From Streptomyces sp. G-G2 (GTDB lineage: Bacteria > Actinomycetota > Actinomycetes > Streptomycetales > Streptomycetaceae), in contig NZ_JASISO010000007.1 of assembly GCF_030063135.1 (NCBI RefSeq), positions 62,001 to 126,000 on the forward strand: a stretch of 64,000 nt of DNA, read 5' to 3'. How positions within the stretch are numbered: the stretch's first letter is position 1; the number at the start of each line of letters is the position of its first letter. The notes beneath the pieces were generated by a model, which made no database searches, had not been told where the DNA came from, and saw only the letters and a list, made by a program, of their open reading frames with translations. The position numbers were made by a program, and so were the translations under genes. Shown here one piece after another: positions 42,924 to 50,760 of this stretch.

Positions 42924-43616
42924 GTGACCCGCAAGGACAGCGTGCACGCAGCGGCAGAGAGCGCCAGGGAAACCGTGCGGCACGCGGCGGAAGTGGTGGC
43001 GCCGTACGCAGGAACCGCCAAGGACGCCGCCGCGCACTACGCGCACGAGGCGAACGTACGGCTGACACCGAAGGTCTCGTACGCCGCGGACGTGGCCGCG
43101 CGCCAGGCCCGGACCGCGTACGACAGCCATCTGCATCCGCGGATGGTGTCGGCGCGCGCCCATGTCCCACCGAACGTCGACCGGGCGGCGACCCTCGCCG
43201 TACACCGGTCCCGGAAGGCGGCCCGGCAGGCCGCCGACTACACGGCACCGCGATTCGAGAGCGCGCTCGCGGCGGCGCAGCCGGTGGCGGAGGAGGCCGC
43301 TTCGCGGTCGGCCGCCGCACTGGCCGCACTGCGCGGGCAGGTGTCGGCGAAGGAAGTGCAGCGGCTGATCCGGCGCGGTGAGCGCCGGGCGCGCTGCGGC
43401 CGTGCGCTGAAGGGCGTGGCGCTGGTCGGCCTGCTCGCGGGCGGTGCGTTCGCCGCGTGGAAGTGGTGGGACCAGCAGTCGAACCCGGACTGGCTGGTCG
43501 AACCGCCCGCGGCGACGGACTTGCCGCGGGACGGCGCGGGCGTCGGCTTCGACGACGAGCTGGCCGCGAAGGAGCGGTCGGCCGCCGATGAGGAGACCGA
43601 CGGCAAGCAGCCGTAA
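42924..43616 (+). CDS. DUF5324 family protein
   Basis: 230 residues. Ala-rich amphipathic helices (VHAAAESARETVRHAAEVVA, AAHYAHEANVRLTPK) resemble the repeats of late-embryogenesis-abundant/apolipoprotein-like proteins; one membrane helix near the C-terminus (ALKGVALVGLLAGGAFAAW) and an acidic tail follow. The GTG at 42924 has GGAGGAGGA upstream. A Streptomyces-specific family of unknown function, adjacent to the division region. Confidence 0.8.
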   Translation: MTRKDSVHAAAESARETVRHAAEVVAPYAGTAKDAAAHYAHEANVRLTPKVSYAADVAARQARTAYDSHLHPRMVSARAHVPPNVDRAATLAVHRSRKAARQAADYTAPRFESALAAAQPVAEEAASRSAAALAALRGQVSAKEVQRLIRRGERRARCGRALKGVALVGLLAGGAFAAWKWWDQQSNPDWLVEPPAATDLPRDGAGVGFDDELAAKERSAADEETDGKQP

Positions 43617-43641
43617 CCCGCGCGCTCGCGCGTGCGACGTC

Positions 43642-43679
43642 GGAGGGGCCCGGATCCGTGAGTGGATCCGGGCCCCTCC
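43642..43679. terminator. Hairpin terminator between converging genes
   Basis: 16-bp perfect inverted repeat (arm GGAGGGGCCCGGATCC), six-base loop, between the DUF5324 and LysM genes. Confidence 0.88.
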
Positions 43680-43710
43680 GGCGTTTTCGGCGATTCCCGC
43701 CCTGGGCCGG

Positions 43711-44217
43711 TCAGTTGGGGAGGGTGAGGACCATGCCCGGGCGGATGAGGTCGGGATTGGAGCCGACGACGCCCTTGTTCATCGCGTACAGCTCGCGCCA
43801 GCGGGCCTCGTTGCCCAGCTCGCGGCGGGCGATGGCGGAGAGGGAGTCGCCGGACCGGACCGTGTAGGTGCGCTTCTTGGCGACGGGCGCGGGCTTCGGG
43901 GCCGCCGGTGCGGGGCGGGCCGGGGCGGGCGTGGCCGCGGCGGGGTGCGGCGCGGCCGGGGCGGGCTTGGGTGCGACCGGCGCGGGCTTCGGCGGGGAGA
44001 CGGCCTGGCCGGCGGACCGGGCCCGGGCCGCCATCCGCTCCGCGGCCTCCTTGGTGGCGGCGGCGGAGGTGTCCGTGTATTTGGTGGCGGTGCCGGTGGG
44101 CGCGCCCGAGGTGGACGACGCGGACGGCGCGGTCTGCTGCTGGACCTGCTCCCTGGCCTTCTCCGCGGCGTCGTGCGCCTTCTTCTTGTCGGACTTGAGG
44201 AAGTCGAAGATTCCCAT
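43711..44217 (-). CDS. LysM peptidoglycan-binding protein
   Basis: 168 residues. MGIFDFLKSDKKKAHDAAEK start without signal peptide, a long Pro/Ala/Lys stalk, and a C-terminal LysM domain (YTVRSGDSLSAIARRELG to DLIRPGMVLTLPN). The lack of an export signal is typical of this Streptomyces group and leaves its site of action open; it may act inside the cell or use another route. Confidence 0.85.
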   Translation of the reverse strand: MGIFDFLKSDKKKAHDAAEKAREQVQQQTAPSASSTSGAPTGTATKYTDTSAAATKEAAERMAARARSAGQAVSPPKPAPVAPKPAPAAPHPAAATPAPARPAPAAPKPAPVAKKRTYTVRSGDSLSAIARRELGNEARWRELYAMNKGVVGSNPDLIRPGMVLTLPN

Positions 44218-44386
44218 GGTGTGACGCCTCCGGCGTGGGTTGTCCCCCTGGGCTCGTTGCCTTCCCCCACTGTCGGCCACGGCGGGCGGCCCGGCCCTGT
44301 GACTGAGCCATCCGAGGGACGGGGGGAGGGGGAGCGGCGCGGGGTCGGCGGCCTGCCGGCGGGTCCGCCCACCGTGCTGCCGACGC

Positions 44387-44458
44387 GTCTGCCCGCCCTG
44401 CTGCTGAGGGGTCTGCCCGCCCTGCTGCTGAGGGGTCTGCCGCCGTGCTGCCGAGGGG
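44387..44458. repeat. 24-bp tandem repeat, three copies
   Basis: GTCTGCCCGCCCTGCTGCTG plus AGGG at 44387-44410 and 44411-44434, with a diverged third unit to 44458, ending at the MarR gene stop. Confidence 0.85.
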
Positions 44459-44469
44459 TCCGCGGCGGG

Positions 44470-44949
44470 CTACTGGCGGGCGCGGCGGGCCAGGCGCGGG
44501 CTCTCGCTCGGAGTCGCGAGGTCGCCGTCCACCAGCAGGTTCAGCACGCGCAGCAGGGCGGCGCGGTCAGCGTCCGCGAGCGAGGCGAGGGCCTCGGCGT
44601 GGACCCGGTCCACGATCCGGGTGCTCCGTTCGGCCATCGCCGCGCCCGCTTCGGTGACCGCGATGATCCGGGCCCGGCGGTCCGTGGCGGAGGGCCTGCG
44701 CTCGGCCAGACCGGCCTTCTCCAGGGCGTCGACGGTGACCACCATCGTCGTCTTGTCCATGTCCCCGATCTCCGCGAGCTGGATCTGGGTGCGCTCCCCC
44801 TCCAGCGCGTGCACCAGGACGCAGTGCATGCGGGCGGTCAGCCCGATCTCGTCGAGGGCCGACGCCATCCGGCTGCGCAGGACGTGACTGGTGTGGTCCA
44901 GCAGGAAGGAGAGGTCGGGCTGGGTCCGGGTGGGCGCCATGGCAGTCAT
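44470..44949 (-). CDS. MarR family transcriptional regulator
   Basis: 159 residues with the MarR winged helix (QIQLAEIGDMDKTTMVVTVD then LEKAGLAERRPSATDRRAR). It is divergent from the MFS exporter gene with 123 bp between them, so it probably represses the exporter until a ligand binds. The AT-rich stretch at 44958-45002, unusual for this genome, holds the promoter and operator. Confidence 0.88.
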   Translation of the reverse strand: MTAMAPTRTQPDLSFLLDHTSHVLRSRMASALDEIGLTARMHCVLVHALEGERTQIQLAEIGDMDKTTMVVTVDALEKAGLAERRPSATDRRARIIAVTEAGAAMAERSTRIVDRVHAEALASLADADRAALLRVLNLLVDGDLATPSESPRLARRARQ

Positions 44950-45072
44950 GGATCCACTCTAACAACTGGGTCCGAAATAAATAGTCTGCAACAAAACCAT
45001 CTGCTACGGTCCTTCCTATCGCCCCGCCGCACCGCTCGTCCCGCCGAACGGTCCCGCTGAACGGAGAGCCCG

Positions 45073-46587
45073 ATGCCTGCCGCACCCGCTCCTTCCCTCG
45101 CTGCTTCCCCCACCTCCCCCACCTCCTCCGCCCCTTCCGCCCCTTCCGCCGCCGGACCGGACACCGGATCCGCCGCCCGACGCACGCCCTGGCTGCGGTC
45201 CCGCTGGGCCGCCCTCGGCGTCCTCTCCACCGGCATGCTGATGACCGTCCTGGACGGCAGCATCGTCACCGTGGCGATGCCCGCCATCCAGAACGACCTC
45301 GACTTCTCCCCCGCCGGGCTCAGTTGGGTGGTCAACGCCTACCTGATCGCCTTCGGCAGCCTGCTGCTGCTGGCCGGGCGGCTTGGCGACCTCATCGGGC
45401 ACAAGCGGATGTTCCTGGCGGGTACCGCCGTCTTCACCGGCGCCTCACTGCTGGCGGGCTTCGCGGGCTCCCCGGCGCTGCTGATCGCCGCCCGGTTCCT
45501 GCAGGGCGTCGGCAGCGCGATGGCCTCCGCCGTCAGCCTCGGCATCCTGGTCAACCTGTTCACCGAACCCCGCGAACGGGCCAGGGCCATCGCGGTCTTC
45601 TCCTTCACCGGAGCGGCCGGTGCCTCCCTCGGCCAGGTGCTCGGCGGGGTGCTGACCGATGCCCTCGACTGGCACTGGATCTTCTTCATCAACCTGCCGA
45701 TCGGCCTGGCCGCGCTGCTTCTGGCGCTGCCCGCCCTTCCGGCGGGCCGCGGCGGACTGGGGCTGGCCGCGGGCGCCGATGTGCTCGGCGCGCTCCTGGT
45801 CACGGCGGGGCTGATGCTCGGCATCTACACCGTGGTCAAGGTCGAGCAGTACGGCTGGGCCTCCGCCCGCACCCTCGGGCTCGGCGCGCTCTCCCTGGCC
45901 CTGCTCGCCGCGTTCACCGTCCGGCAGGCCAAGGGCCGCAACCCGCTCGTACCGCTGCGGATCTTCCGGTCCCGGACCGTGGTCGGCGCCAACCTGGTCC
46001 AGATGCTGATGATCGCCGCGCTCTTCTCCTTCCAGATCCTGGTCGCCCTCTACCTCCAGAAGGTCCTCGGCTACGGCGCCGCCGCCACCGGTCTCGCGAT
46101 GCTTCCGGCGGCCGTGGTGATCGGCGTGACCTCCCTGGGCGTCTCGACCCGCCTGATCGCCCGCTTCGGCGGCCGCGCGGTCCTGCTCGCCGGCCTCGTC
46201 CTGCTGCTCGGCGGCCAGCTCCTGCTGACCCGCCTGCCGGTGCACGCCGACTACGTCACCGACCTGCTGCCGGTCATGCTCCTCGCGGCGGGCTTCGGCC
46301 TGGCCCTGCCCGCCCTGACCGGACTGGCCATGTCGGGGTCGGGTTCAGAGGACGCGGGCCTCGCCTCGGGCCTGTTCAACACCACCCAGCAGATCGGCAT
46401 GGCCCTGGGCGTAGCGGTCCTCTCCACCCTGGCGGCCGCCCGCACCGAGTCACTGACCCGCTCCGGACACACCGCGGCCGAAGCCCTGACCGGTGGCTAC
46501 CACGTGGCCTTCGGGATCGGATCGGGGCTGCTCCTGCTGGCCACAGGCTTGGCCGCTACCCTGCTGCGCGGCGGGCGCCGCGCCTGA
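45073..46587 (+). CDS. MFS drug exporter, DHA2 (14-TM) family
   Basis: 504 residues. After a Ser/Pro/Ala-rich start of 45 residues the DHA2 motifs are seen: MLMTVLDGSIVTVAMPAIQ (motif D1), GRLGDLIGHKRMFLAG (motif A) and the motif C region GAAGASLGQVLGGVLTD. It should expel a toxic compound by proton antiport. Likely controlled by the divergent MarR protein. Confidence 0.9.
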   Translation: MPAAPAPSLAASPTSPTSSAPSAPSAAGPDTGSAARRTPWLRSRWAALGVLSTGMLMTVLDGSIVTVAMPAIQNDLDFSPAGLSWVVNAYLIAFGSLLLLAGRLGDLIGHKRMFLAGTAVFTGASLLAGFAGSPALLIAARFLQGVGSAMASAVSLGILVNLFTEPRERARAIAVFSFTGAAGASLGQVLGGVLTDALDWHWIFFINLPIGLAALLLALPALPAGRGGLGLAAGADVLGALLVTAGLMLGIYTVVKVEQYGWASARTLGLGALSLALLAAFTVRQAKGRNPLVPLRIFRSRTVVGANLVQMLMIAALFSFQILVALYLQKVLGYGAAATGLAMLPAAVVIGVTSLGVSTRLIARFGGRAVLLAGLVLLLGGQLLLTRLPVHADYVTDLLPVMLLAAGFGLALPALTGLAMSGSGSEDAGLASGLFNTTQQIGMALGVAVLSTLAAARTESLTRSGHTAAEALTGGYHVAFGIGSGLLLLATGLAATLLRGGRRA

Positions 46588-46594
46588 GCGCGAT

Positions 46595-46608
46595 GTTTCA
46601 CGTGAAAC
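46595..46608. other. parS site 4 (ParB-binding)
   Basis: Exact GTTTCACGTGAAAC, eight bases after the MFS stop and 24 bp from parS site 5 (start to start). Confidence 0.93.
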
Positions 46609-46618
46609 GACGGCCGGT

Positions 46619-46632
46619 GTTTCACGTGAAAC
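46619..46632. other. parS site 5 (ParB-binding)
   Basis: Exact core, and the full 16-bp TGTTTCACGTGAAACA at 46618-46633. With site 4 it forms a doublet, giving ParB two adjacent docking points. Confidence 0.95.
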
Positions 46633-46721
46633 ACCGGCCGTCGCGGCTGTCGTGGGACCGGGTGGGACGGACGGGCACGAGCGGCACGGCCACGGGCGGC
46701 ACGGCCCCGGCCCCGGGTGCG

Positions 46722-46769
46722 CACAAACCCCCTCCGGCCCGCGTTTGCGCAGGTCGAAGGGGGTTTGTG
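46722..46769 (-). terminator. Terminator of the interrupted tRNA gene
   Basis: CACAAACCCCCT/AGGGGGTTTGTG arms (46722-46733 and 46758-46769) with a long, partly paired loop, placed just beyond the tRNA 3' end on the minus strand. It is the original chromosomal flank of the tRNA. Confidence 0.75.
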
Positions 46770-46774
46770 GAATG

Positions 46775-46797
46775 TGGAGCCTAGGAGATTCGAACCC
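46775..46797 (-). other. Attachment site: 3' end of a tRNA gene (left junction of the element)
   Basis: On the minus strand TTCGAATCTCCTAGGCTCCA gives a T-loop, the 3' strand of a T-stem (CTCCT), the 3' acceptor strand (AGGCTCC) and the discriminator A. The bases 5' of the T-loop read TTGGG and cannot pair with CTCCT, and nothing upstream folds as tRNA. So only the 3' end is left. The sequence resembles the 3' end of actinobacterial tRNA-Ala; the species is inferred from memory of that family. This is the scar left when an integrase uses a tRNA 3' end as attB. Confidence 0.8.
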
Positions 46798-46897
46798 AAA
46801 ATCGTTATCGCTCTGACCTGCGGAAACGCCGGAGAACCGGGACATTAGGCCCTGTTTCCATCCTCCTGCATCCTGCTCTATCCGCCTCGATCAGGCT

Positions 46898-46921
46898 CCC
46901 GTGTTGACGCGTCAACACGGG
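46898..46921. repeat. 24-bp perfect palindrome near the attachment site
   Basis: Each half reads CCCGTGTTGACG and its complement, meeting at ACGCGT. It lies about 100 bp inside the element from the att junction; an arm site for integrase or accessory protein, or an operator, are possible. The surrounding 46798-47088 holds no gene I can support. Confidence 0.85.
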
Positions 46922-47088
46922 ACCGACACACGTTGCTGAAGGAAATCTCCAGCTCCGATCAAGCCCTTACACACCCTGCCACACAGGCGATAAGCGCAAC
47001 GACCGGCGCTACTTGCGCCAGCAAAGTGCTGCCGAACGCCCGCAAGCGGTCCCGTTAGCGTCAGCACGGGCCCTTGCCCGCCCTGTGG

Positions 47089-47928
47089 TCAGTGGCCCGG
47101 CACCAGTTCCCTCGTCGGACTCGGGACGCCGAGATCCGTCAAGGGCTGCGTACTCGTTACCACGTCAACGCGATGCGATCTCGCGTATGAGGCCAAGGCC
47201 AAAGAGAACTTCGGCTCGCTGATCGTGCTCTGAGCCACTGCCGCAAGGTAGCGCAGCAGTCTCGGCGTGACTCTCATCCTCCCTTGAAGCAGCCGGAGAT
47301 TGGCGATGCCGCACTCCGCCTCCAGCCGGATCGTCTCGTCTCGGTCAGGCTTCTCGACCAGCCCCACCATCCTCTGCACTGGGCCCTCGCCGGTGCAGAC
47401 GATCACTCCGTGGCTGCTTGCCGCGCCGGCGTCAAAGGGTGCGGCCAGAACCGCCGGGATCGCTGGCGGGGTCGCTGTGACGAGCGCGGACAGCGCTGTA
47501 TGAGTGGGGTCCACGTTGTCAGCAAAGACCACGTAGAACTCCCCGGTGCGCAAGTGTTCGGAACCGTTCAACACGGACGTGACATCGGCGTATCGGCCGC
47601 GTTGGGCGATGAAGTCGACTTGCAGGTGGTCGGCGGCTCGGGGCTGATCCGGAAGCTGGTTCGTGAGGCTCCGGTAGCGGGCCAAAGCCCCTGGAGCGAG
47701 GACCTGGCGGGTCCAGTCGATCAGCGGCGTGTAGTACGGGTGGTGGACTACCACGGCGCGATCACTCCCGATGGCAGCGACCTCATCCACGATGTGCGCG
47801 AGGCCCGGCCGGCCACAGACAGGCCGCAGCTCCTTGGGCAGGTACGGTGACCAACTGCCTACGCGGGTGCCCAATCCCCCGGCGGCGATCACCACCGGTG
47901 GCGCGGCGGAGGTTGACGGCCGTTTCAT
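47089..47928 (-). CDS. Sugar nucleotidyltransferase family protein
   Basis: 279 residues with the NTP-transferase start VVIAAGGLGTRVGSWSPYL followed by PKELRPVCGRPGLAHIVDE, as in UTP-glucose-1-phosphate uridylyltransferases (GalU-like), and FYVVFADNVDPT with the metal-binding Asp. It probably makes an NDP-sugar or a related compound; the substrate is unclear. AAGGGGA precedes the ATG at 47928. It diverges from the NUDIX gene with 44 bp between starts. Cargo gene of the element. Confidence 0.8.
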   Translation of the reverse strand: MKRPSTSAAPPVVIAAGGLGTRVGSWSPYLPKELRPVCGRPGLAHIVDEVAAIGSDRAVVVHHPYYTPLIDWTRQVLAPGALARYRSLTNQLPDQPRAADHLQVDFIAQRGRYADVTSVLNGSEHLRTGEFYVVFADNVDPTHTALSALVTATPPAIPAVLAAPFDAGAASSHGVIVCTGEGPVQRMVGLVEKPDRDETIRLEAECGIANLRLLQGRMRVTPRLLRYLAAVAQSTISEPKFSLALASYARSHRVDVVTSTQPLTDLGVPSPTRELVPGH

Positions 47929-47960
47929 CGGTGTCCCCTTCGGGCCGGTCCCCCGAGCGA

Positions 47961-47972
47961 TAGCGTCGGCGG
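47961..47972 (+). promoter_or_regulatory. Probable leaderless promoter of the NUDIX gene
   Basis: TAGCGT at 47961-47966 fits a -10 box and ends six bases before the ATG at 47973, where no ribosome site is present; a leaderless transcript is likely. Confidence 0.5.
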
Positions 47973-48401
47973 ATGCATACACGTGTGACGGGCATCGTCA
48001 TCGAGGACGACAAGATCCTGGTGCTCAACCAGGACACCGACGGCCCCAGGACCTGGTCCCTGCCTGGCGGCAAGGTCGAGGACGGCGAGGCTCTGGATGA
48101 GGCGCTGATCAGAGAGATGCGGGAGGAAACCGGCGCCGAGGTTGAAGTGGGCCGGTTGCTGTATCTGTGCGACAACACGAGTGCTCACGTCGTTCACATC
48201 ACCTTCGAGGCCCGCATCGTGGGCGGGGAGATCGGAGCGGTCAAGGAGGGTGCGGACACGCGGCCGATCCGAGGCGTCGAGTTCGTGGCGCTGGACGACC
48301 TGCCCGACCGAGGCTTCAGTGACGTGTTCGTGAAGCTCTGCCGGAACGGGTTCCCGGGCGCGGGTTCGTACATGGGGCCGAAGTCCGCGATCGGCCTATA
48401 A
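47973..48401 (+). CDS. NUDIX hydrolase
   Basis: 142 residues. The complete NUDIX box is present: GGKVEDGEALDEALIREMRE followed by ETGAEV. It hydrolyses a nucleoside diphosphate linked to another moiety. The last six bases overlap the end of the converging sulfotransferase-like gene. Given the adjacent nucleotidyltransferase, a nucleotide-sugar could be its substrate, by inference. Confidence 0.88.
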   Translation: MHTRVTGIVIEDDKILVLNQDTDGPRTWSLPGGKVEDGEALDEALIREMREETGAEVEVGRLLYLCDNTSAHVVHITFEARIVGGEIGAVKEGADTRPIRGVEFVALDDLPDRGFSDVFVKLCRNGFPGAGSYMGPKSAIGL

Positions 48402-50219
48402 GCCGATCGAACTGATCAGCAGCCGGTCGAGTTCGCCTGGCGTGGTCCGGGCGGACTCGTTGACGGCGTCGACCCACTGATTGAGCAGGTGCGCGAGCTC
48501 CCAAGCTCCGAGCCGGGCGGCATCGGTGGTTTGGGGGTCGCGCACCAAGCGGACCCCAACGCCTCGTGAGGAACCCAGCAGGTAGCGCGAACGGACGGCT
48601 GAAATCGCATCTTCGGTGCTCGGAGTGTTCCAGGCCGCGCCGAACAAGTACCGCTGCAAGGACTGGGCTTCAGGCAGCGCAGGGCCATCGCCACACCAGA
48701 ACTGAACGTTGCCGATCAGGTGGTGAATCTCCCGGTCGACAAGGCCGGGTTCCATCACAGGACAGCTGTCCCCCACGACATAGCCGCTGTTGTACGCCCG
48801 CGCGCCCTTCGTGGCGTCCAAGGCTTCGGCCCGGCTGGGCAACCGCGCTCCGAACCATGCTGCCGCGACGGCCGCCCCGATCCAGGTGACCCAGTACGCG
48901 GGATGGGACTCGTATCCGCGGCTAACCCGCCAGCGCCGATCGACCGGATCGTAGTGGAGTCGTCCACCACGTTCGTGGGGCATCGGGCAGACCAGAAGAT
49001 TGGTGCCGAGCCGGGAGTTCACCGCACCGCCCGCGTGCAGCATGGTCAGCAGCTCGGCCATTTCCGTGTTGGTGACCAGCAGATTGCGCCACTGGGATCG
49101 CCCTACCGGCCTGTACGCCGGTTTGGCCGTCCGCTGGGGAGCAGGTTGGGCGCGGACGCGGTGGCTGGGCCGGAGCACGGGTTCGTGCAGCTCGTACTGA
49201 TCGTCACCAGCTAGCCACTGGGTGACGGTCTCGGTCACTTCGGGGTCGAGCTGCTGGCGGGCCTGCGCAACGGTCTTCTCTACCGCCGCGCTGACGAGGT
49301 CCACCACACCGGGGGCCAACTCGGCGACCAAGGTCTCCTTGCGTCCGATGGTGGCGAAGGTGGTGTCCGCCGCAGCTGTGGCGCCAGCAGCGTTAGGCGA
49401 CGCACCGGCCGGTTCCGGCATTTCGATACCGAGGAACTGGGTGAGACCCGCTTCTGTACGTCCGGGATCGCTGACGTGCTGTTCATACGGGATGACCAGG
49501 CGGGGGCGGCGGGACGGCTCGTCTCCGTCGAAGAGGGCGCGGGCGAGCAGCAGGGAGTTCACGACGATCAGCCGCCCCAAAGCGGTGGCCGGATCGGGGT
49601 CGTCCTGCGGGAGGAGCGGCGCGAAGACCGTACGCCACCTCGGGGCGCGGGCCGTCGCGGCGACCTGGGCGTAGCGGTCGCTGTAGCGCCATCGGTCCCA
49701 GAGCCGGCCTCGGGCGAAGGAGGAAGCGATTCCGATGGGTGCCCGGGTGAGGATGACGGCCGGCGAATCAGGCAGCATCCCTAAGACGGTGTCCGTGGCG
49801 AAGAAGAGGTTCGTCTCCTTGACCAAGTGCCTTGGTTTCCCGTGCAGGTCGCTGAGCGCGCCGAGGAGATGGTGCCAGCCCAAGCCAGTGAGTCCGGTTC
49901 CCTGGAGGCTTGGCGGTACGCGGTTACCAGGCGACAGCGGGTGTTCGCGGCCGAGCTGCTGGCGGAAAGGCTCGTTGTGCTGCGGCATCGTCCCGCGCAA
50001 CGAGTCGGACAGCCAGTTCGATCCGACCCTCTCGAAGATGCCGAGGGCCAGCGCTGGCGGCGAAACTGGCCCTCCGCCCTGCTCCTTCAGGTGGGCGGCC
50101 AGGCGCGCGACGATGCTAGGGATAGTGCCGTCGGGCAGAGCCGCGCTCAACGCGGGGTGCGGCTTCGCGGGCGGTAAGGGTGCCGCGCCGGGCTCCGTCT
50201 GTTCGTGACTTGTTGTCAT
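48396..50219 (-). CDS. Sulfotransferase-like domain fused to an FGE-sulfatase-like domain
   Basis: 607 residues in two parts. Residues about 55-270 look like a sulfotransferase: ALGIFERVGSNWLSDSL resembles the PAPS 5'-phosphosulfate loop and VILTRAPIGIASSFARGRLW the 3'-phosphate region. Residues about 380-560 follow the formylglycine-generating-enzyme fold: VTNTEMAELLTML, WRVSRGYESHPAYWVTW, WFGARLPSRAEALDA, LIGNVQFWCGD and GVGVRLVRD match FGE blocks in order. The paired catalytic cysteines that true FGE carries after the GGSW block are absent here (GAAWNTPSTEDAISAVRSRY), so this domain is probably not a sulfatase activator; it may bind a ligand or do EgtB-like chemistry. Start ATG 50219 has no strong ribosome site. 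Function unknown. Confidence 0.65.
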   Translation of the reverse strand: MTTSHEQTEPGAAPLPPAKPHPALSAALPDGTIPSIVARLAAHLKEQGGGPVSPPALALGIFERVGSNWLSDSLRGTMPQHNEPFRQQLGREHPLSPGNRVPPSLQGTGLTGLGWHHLLGALSDLHGKPRHLVKETNLFFATDTVLGMLPDSPAVILTRAPIGIASSFARGRLWDRWRYSDRYAQVAATARAPRWRTVFAPLLPQDDPDPATALGRLIVVNSLLLARALFDGDEPSRRPRLVIPYEQHVSDPGRTEAGLTQFLGIEMPEPAGASPNAAGATAAADTTFATIGRKETLVAELAPGVVDLVSAAVEKTVAQARQQLDPEVTETVTQWLAGDDQYELHEPVLRPSHRVRAQPAPQRTAKPAYRPVGRSQWRNLLVTNTEMAELLTMLHAGGAVNSRLGTNLLVCPMPHERGGRLHYDPVDRRWRVSRGYESHPAYWVTWIGAAVAAAWFGARLPSRAEALDATKGARAYNSGYVVGDSCPVMEPGLVDREIHHLIGNVQFWCGDGPALPEAQSLQRYLFGAAWNTPSTEDAISAVRSRYLLGSSRGVGVRLVRDPQTTDAARLGAWELAHLLNQWVDAVNESARTTPGELDRLLISSIGL

Positions 50220-50322
50220 GACCCGCAAACGTAGAGCCACTTCGGGCGCCCACCCCTGAGGAAAACTCAGGGCTGAGTAACGCTCAGGGTCTGCATATGC
50301 CTATGTCTCGGGTCGCTTGACG

Positions 50323-50760
50323 CTACGCGGCGGCCTGGCCCGCCTGAGGGCGGGCGCCCAAGGTCTGACCCAGTGCCCGTTCGACCGAAATCAGGATGAC
50401 CACCCGCTCGGGGTCCGGGGCCGGCGTGCGACCGTATCGCTTTCCGTAACGGGCCACCGCGTCTTCGACCACAGCCTCGTCGGTGCACACCTCCGCGATC
50501 CCTTCGAGCGTGGCCCACCGGCCGCCATCGACCTGGCACACGGCTACGCGGGCTTCGCCCCCACTCGCGAGAATGTTGGCCACTTTACGACTCGATTTGC
50601 GGGTGATAACTCGGGCCACGCCAGCGGCGGCGTCCACCGTCACACCGACCGGCACAACATGCGGTCGCCCGTTGGGCCGCAGCGTGGTCAGCGTGCACAG
50701 GTGGTACTCGCTCCAGAACTCCAGGTAGTTGCCCGACTGGGCGGATATCGCGTTCGACAT
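50323..50760 (-). CDS. Pyridoxamine 5'-phosphate oxidase-like (PPOX) protein, F420-dependent type
   Basis: 145 residues, split-barrel flavin/F420-binding fold: FWSEYHLCTLTTLRPNGRPH and VVPVGVTVD at the start, then VARVITRKSSRKVANIL and WATLEGIAEV, typical of F420-dependent PPOX-class enzymes of actinobacteria. Start ATG 50760 at MSNAISAQSGNYLEF. Substrate unknown; lies between the cargo and the regulatory region. Confidence 0.8.
   Translation of the reverse strand: MSNAISAQSGNYLEFWSEYHLCTLTTLRPNGRPHVVPVGVTVDAAAGVARVITRKSSRKVANILASGGEARVAVCQVDGGRWATLEGIAEVCTDEAVVEDAVARYGKRYGRTPAPDPERVVILISVERALGQTLGARPQAGQAAA

Noticed and set aside
46775..46797. Intact tRNA gene
   Set aside because: No 5' acceptor, D-arm or anticodon arm is present upstream and the T-stem does not pair.
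48396..50219. Functional formylglycine-generating enzyme for a sulfatase
   Set aside because: The catalytic cysteine pair is missing and no sulfatase gene is nearby.
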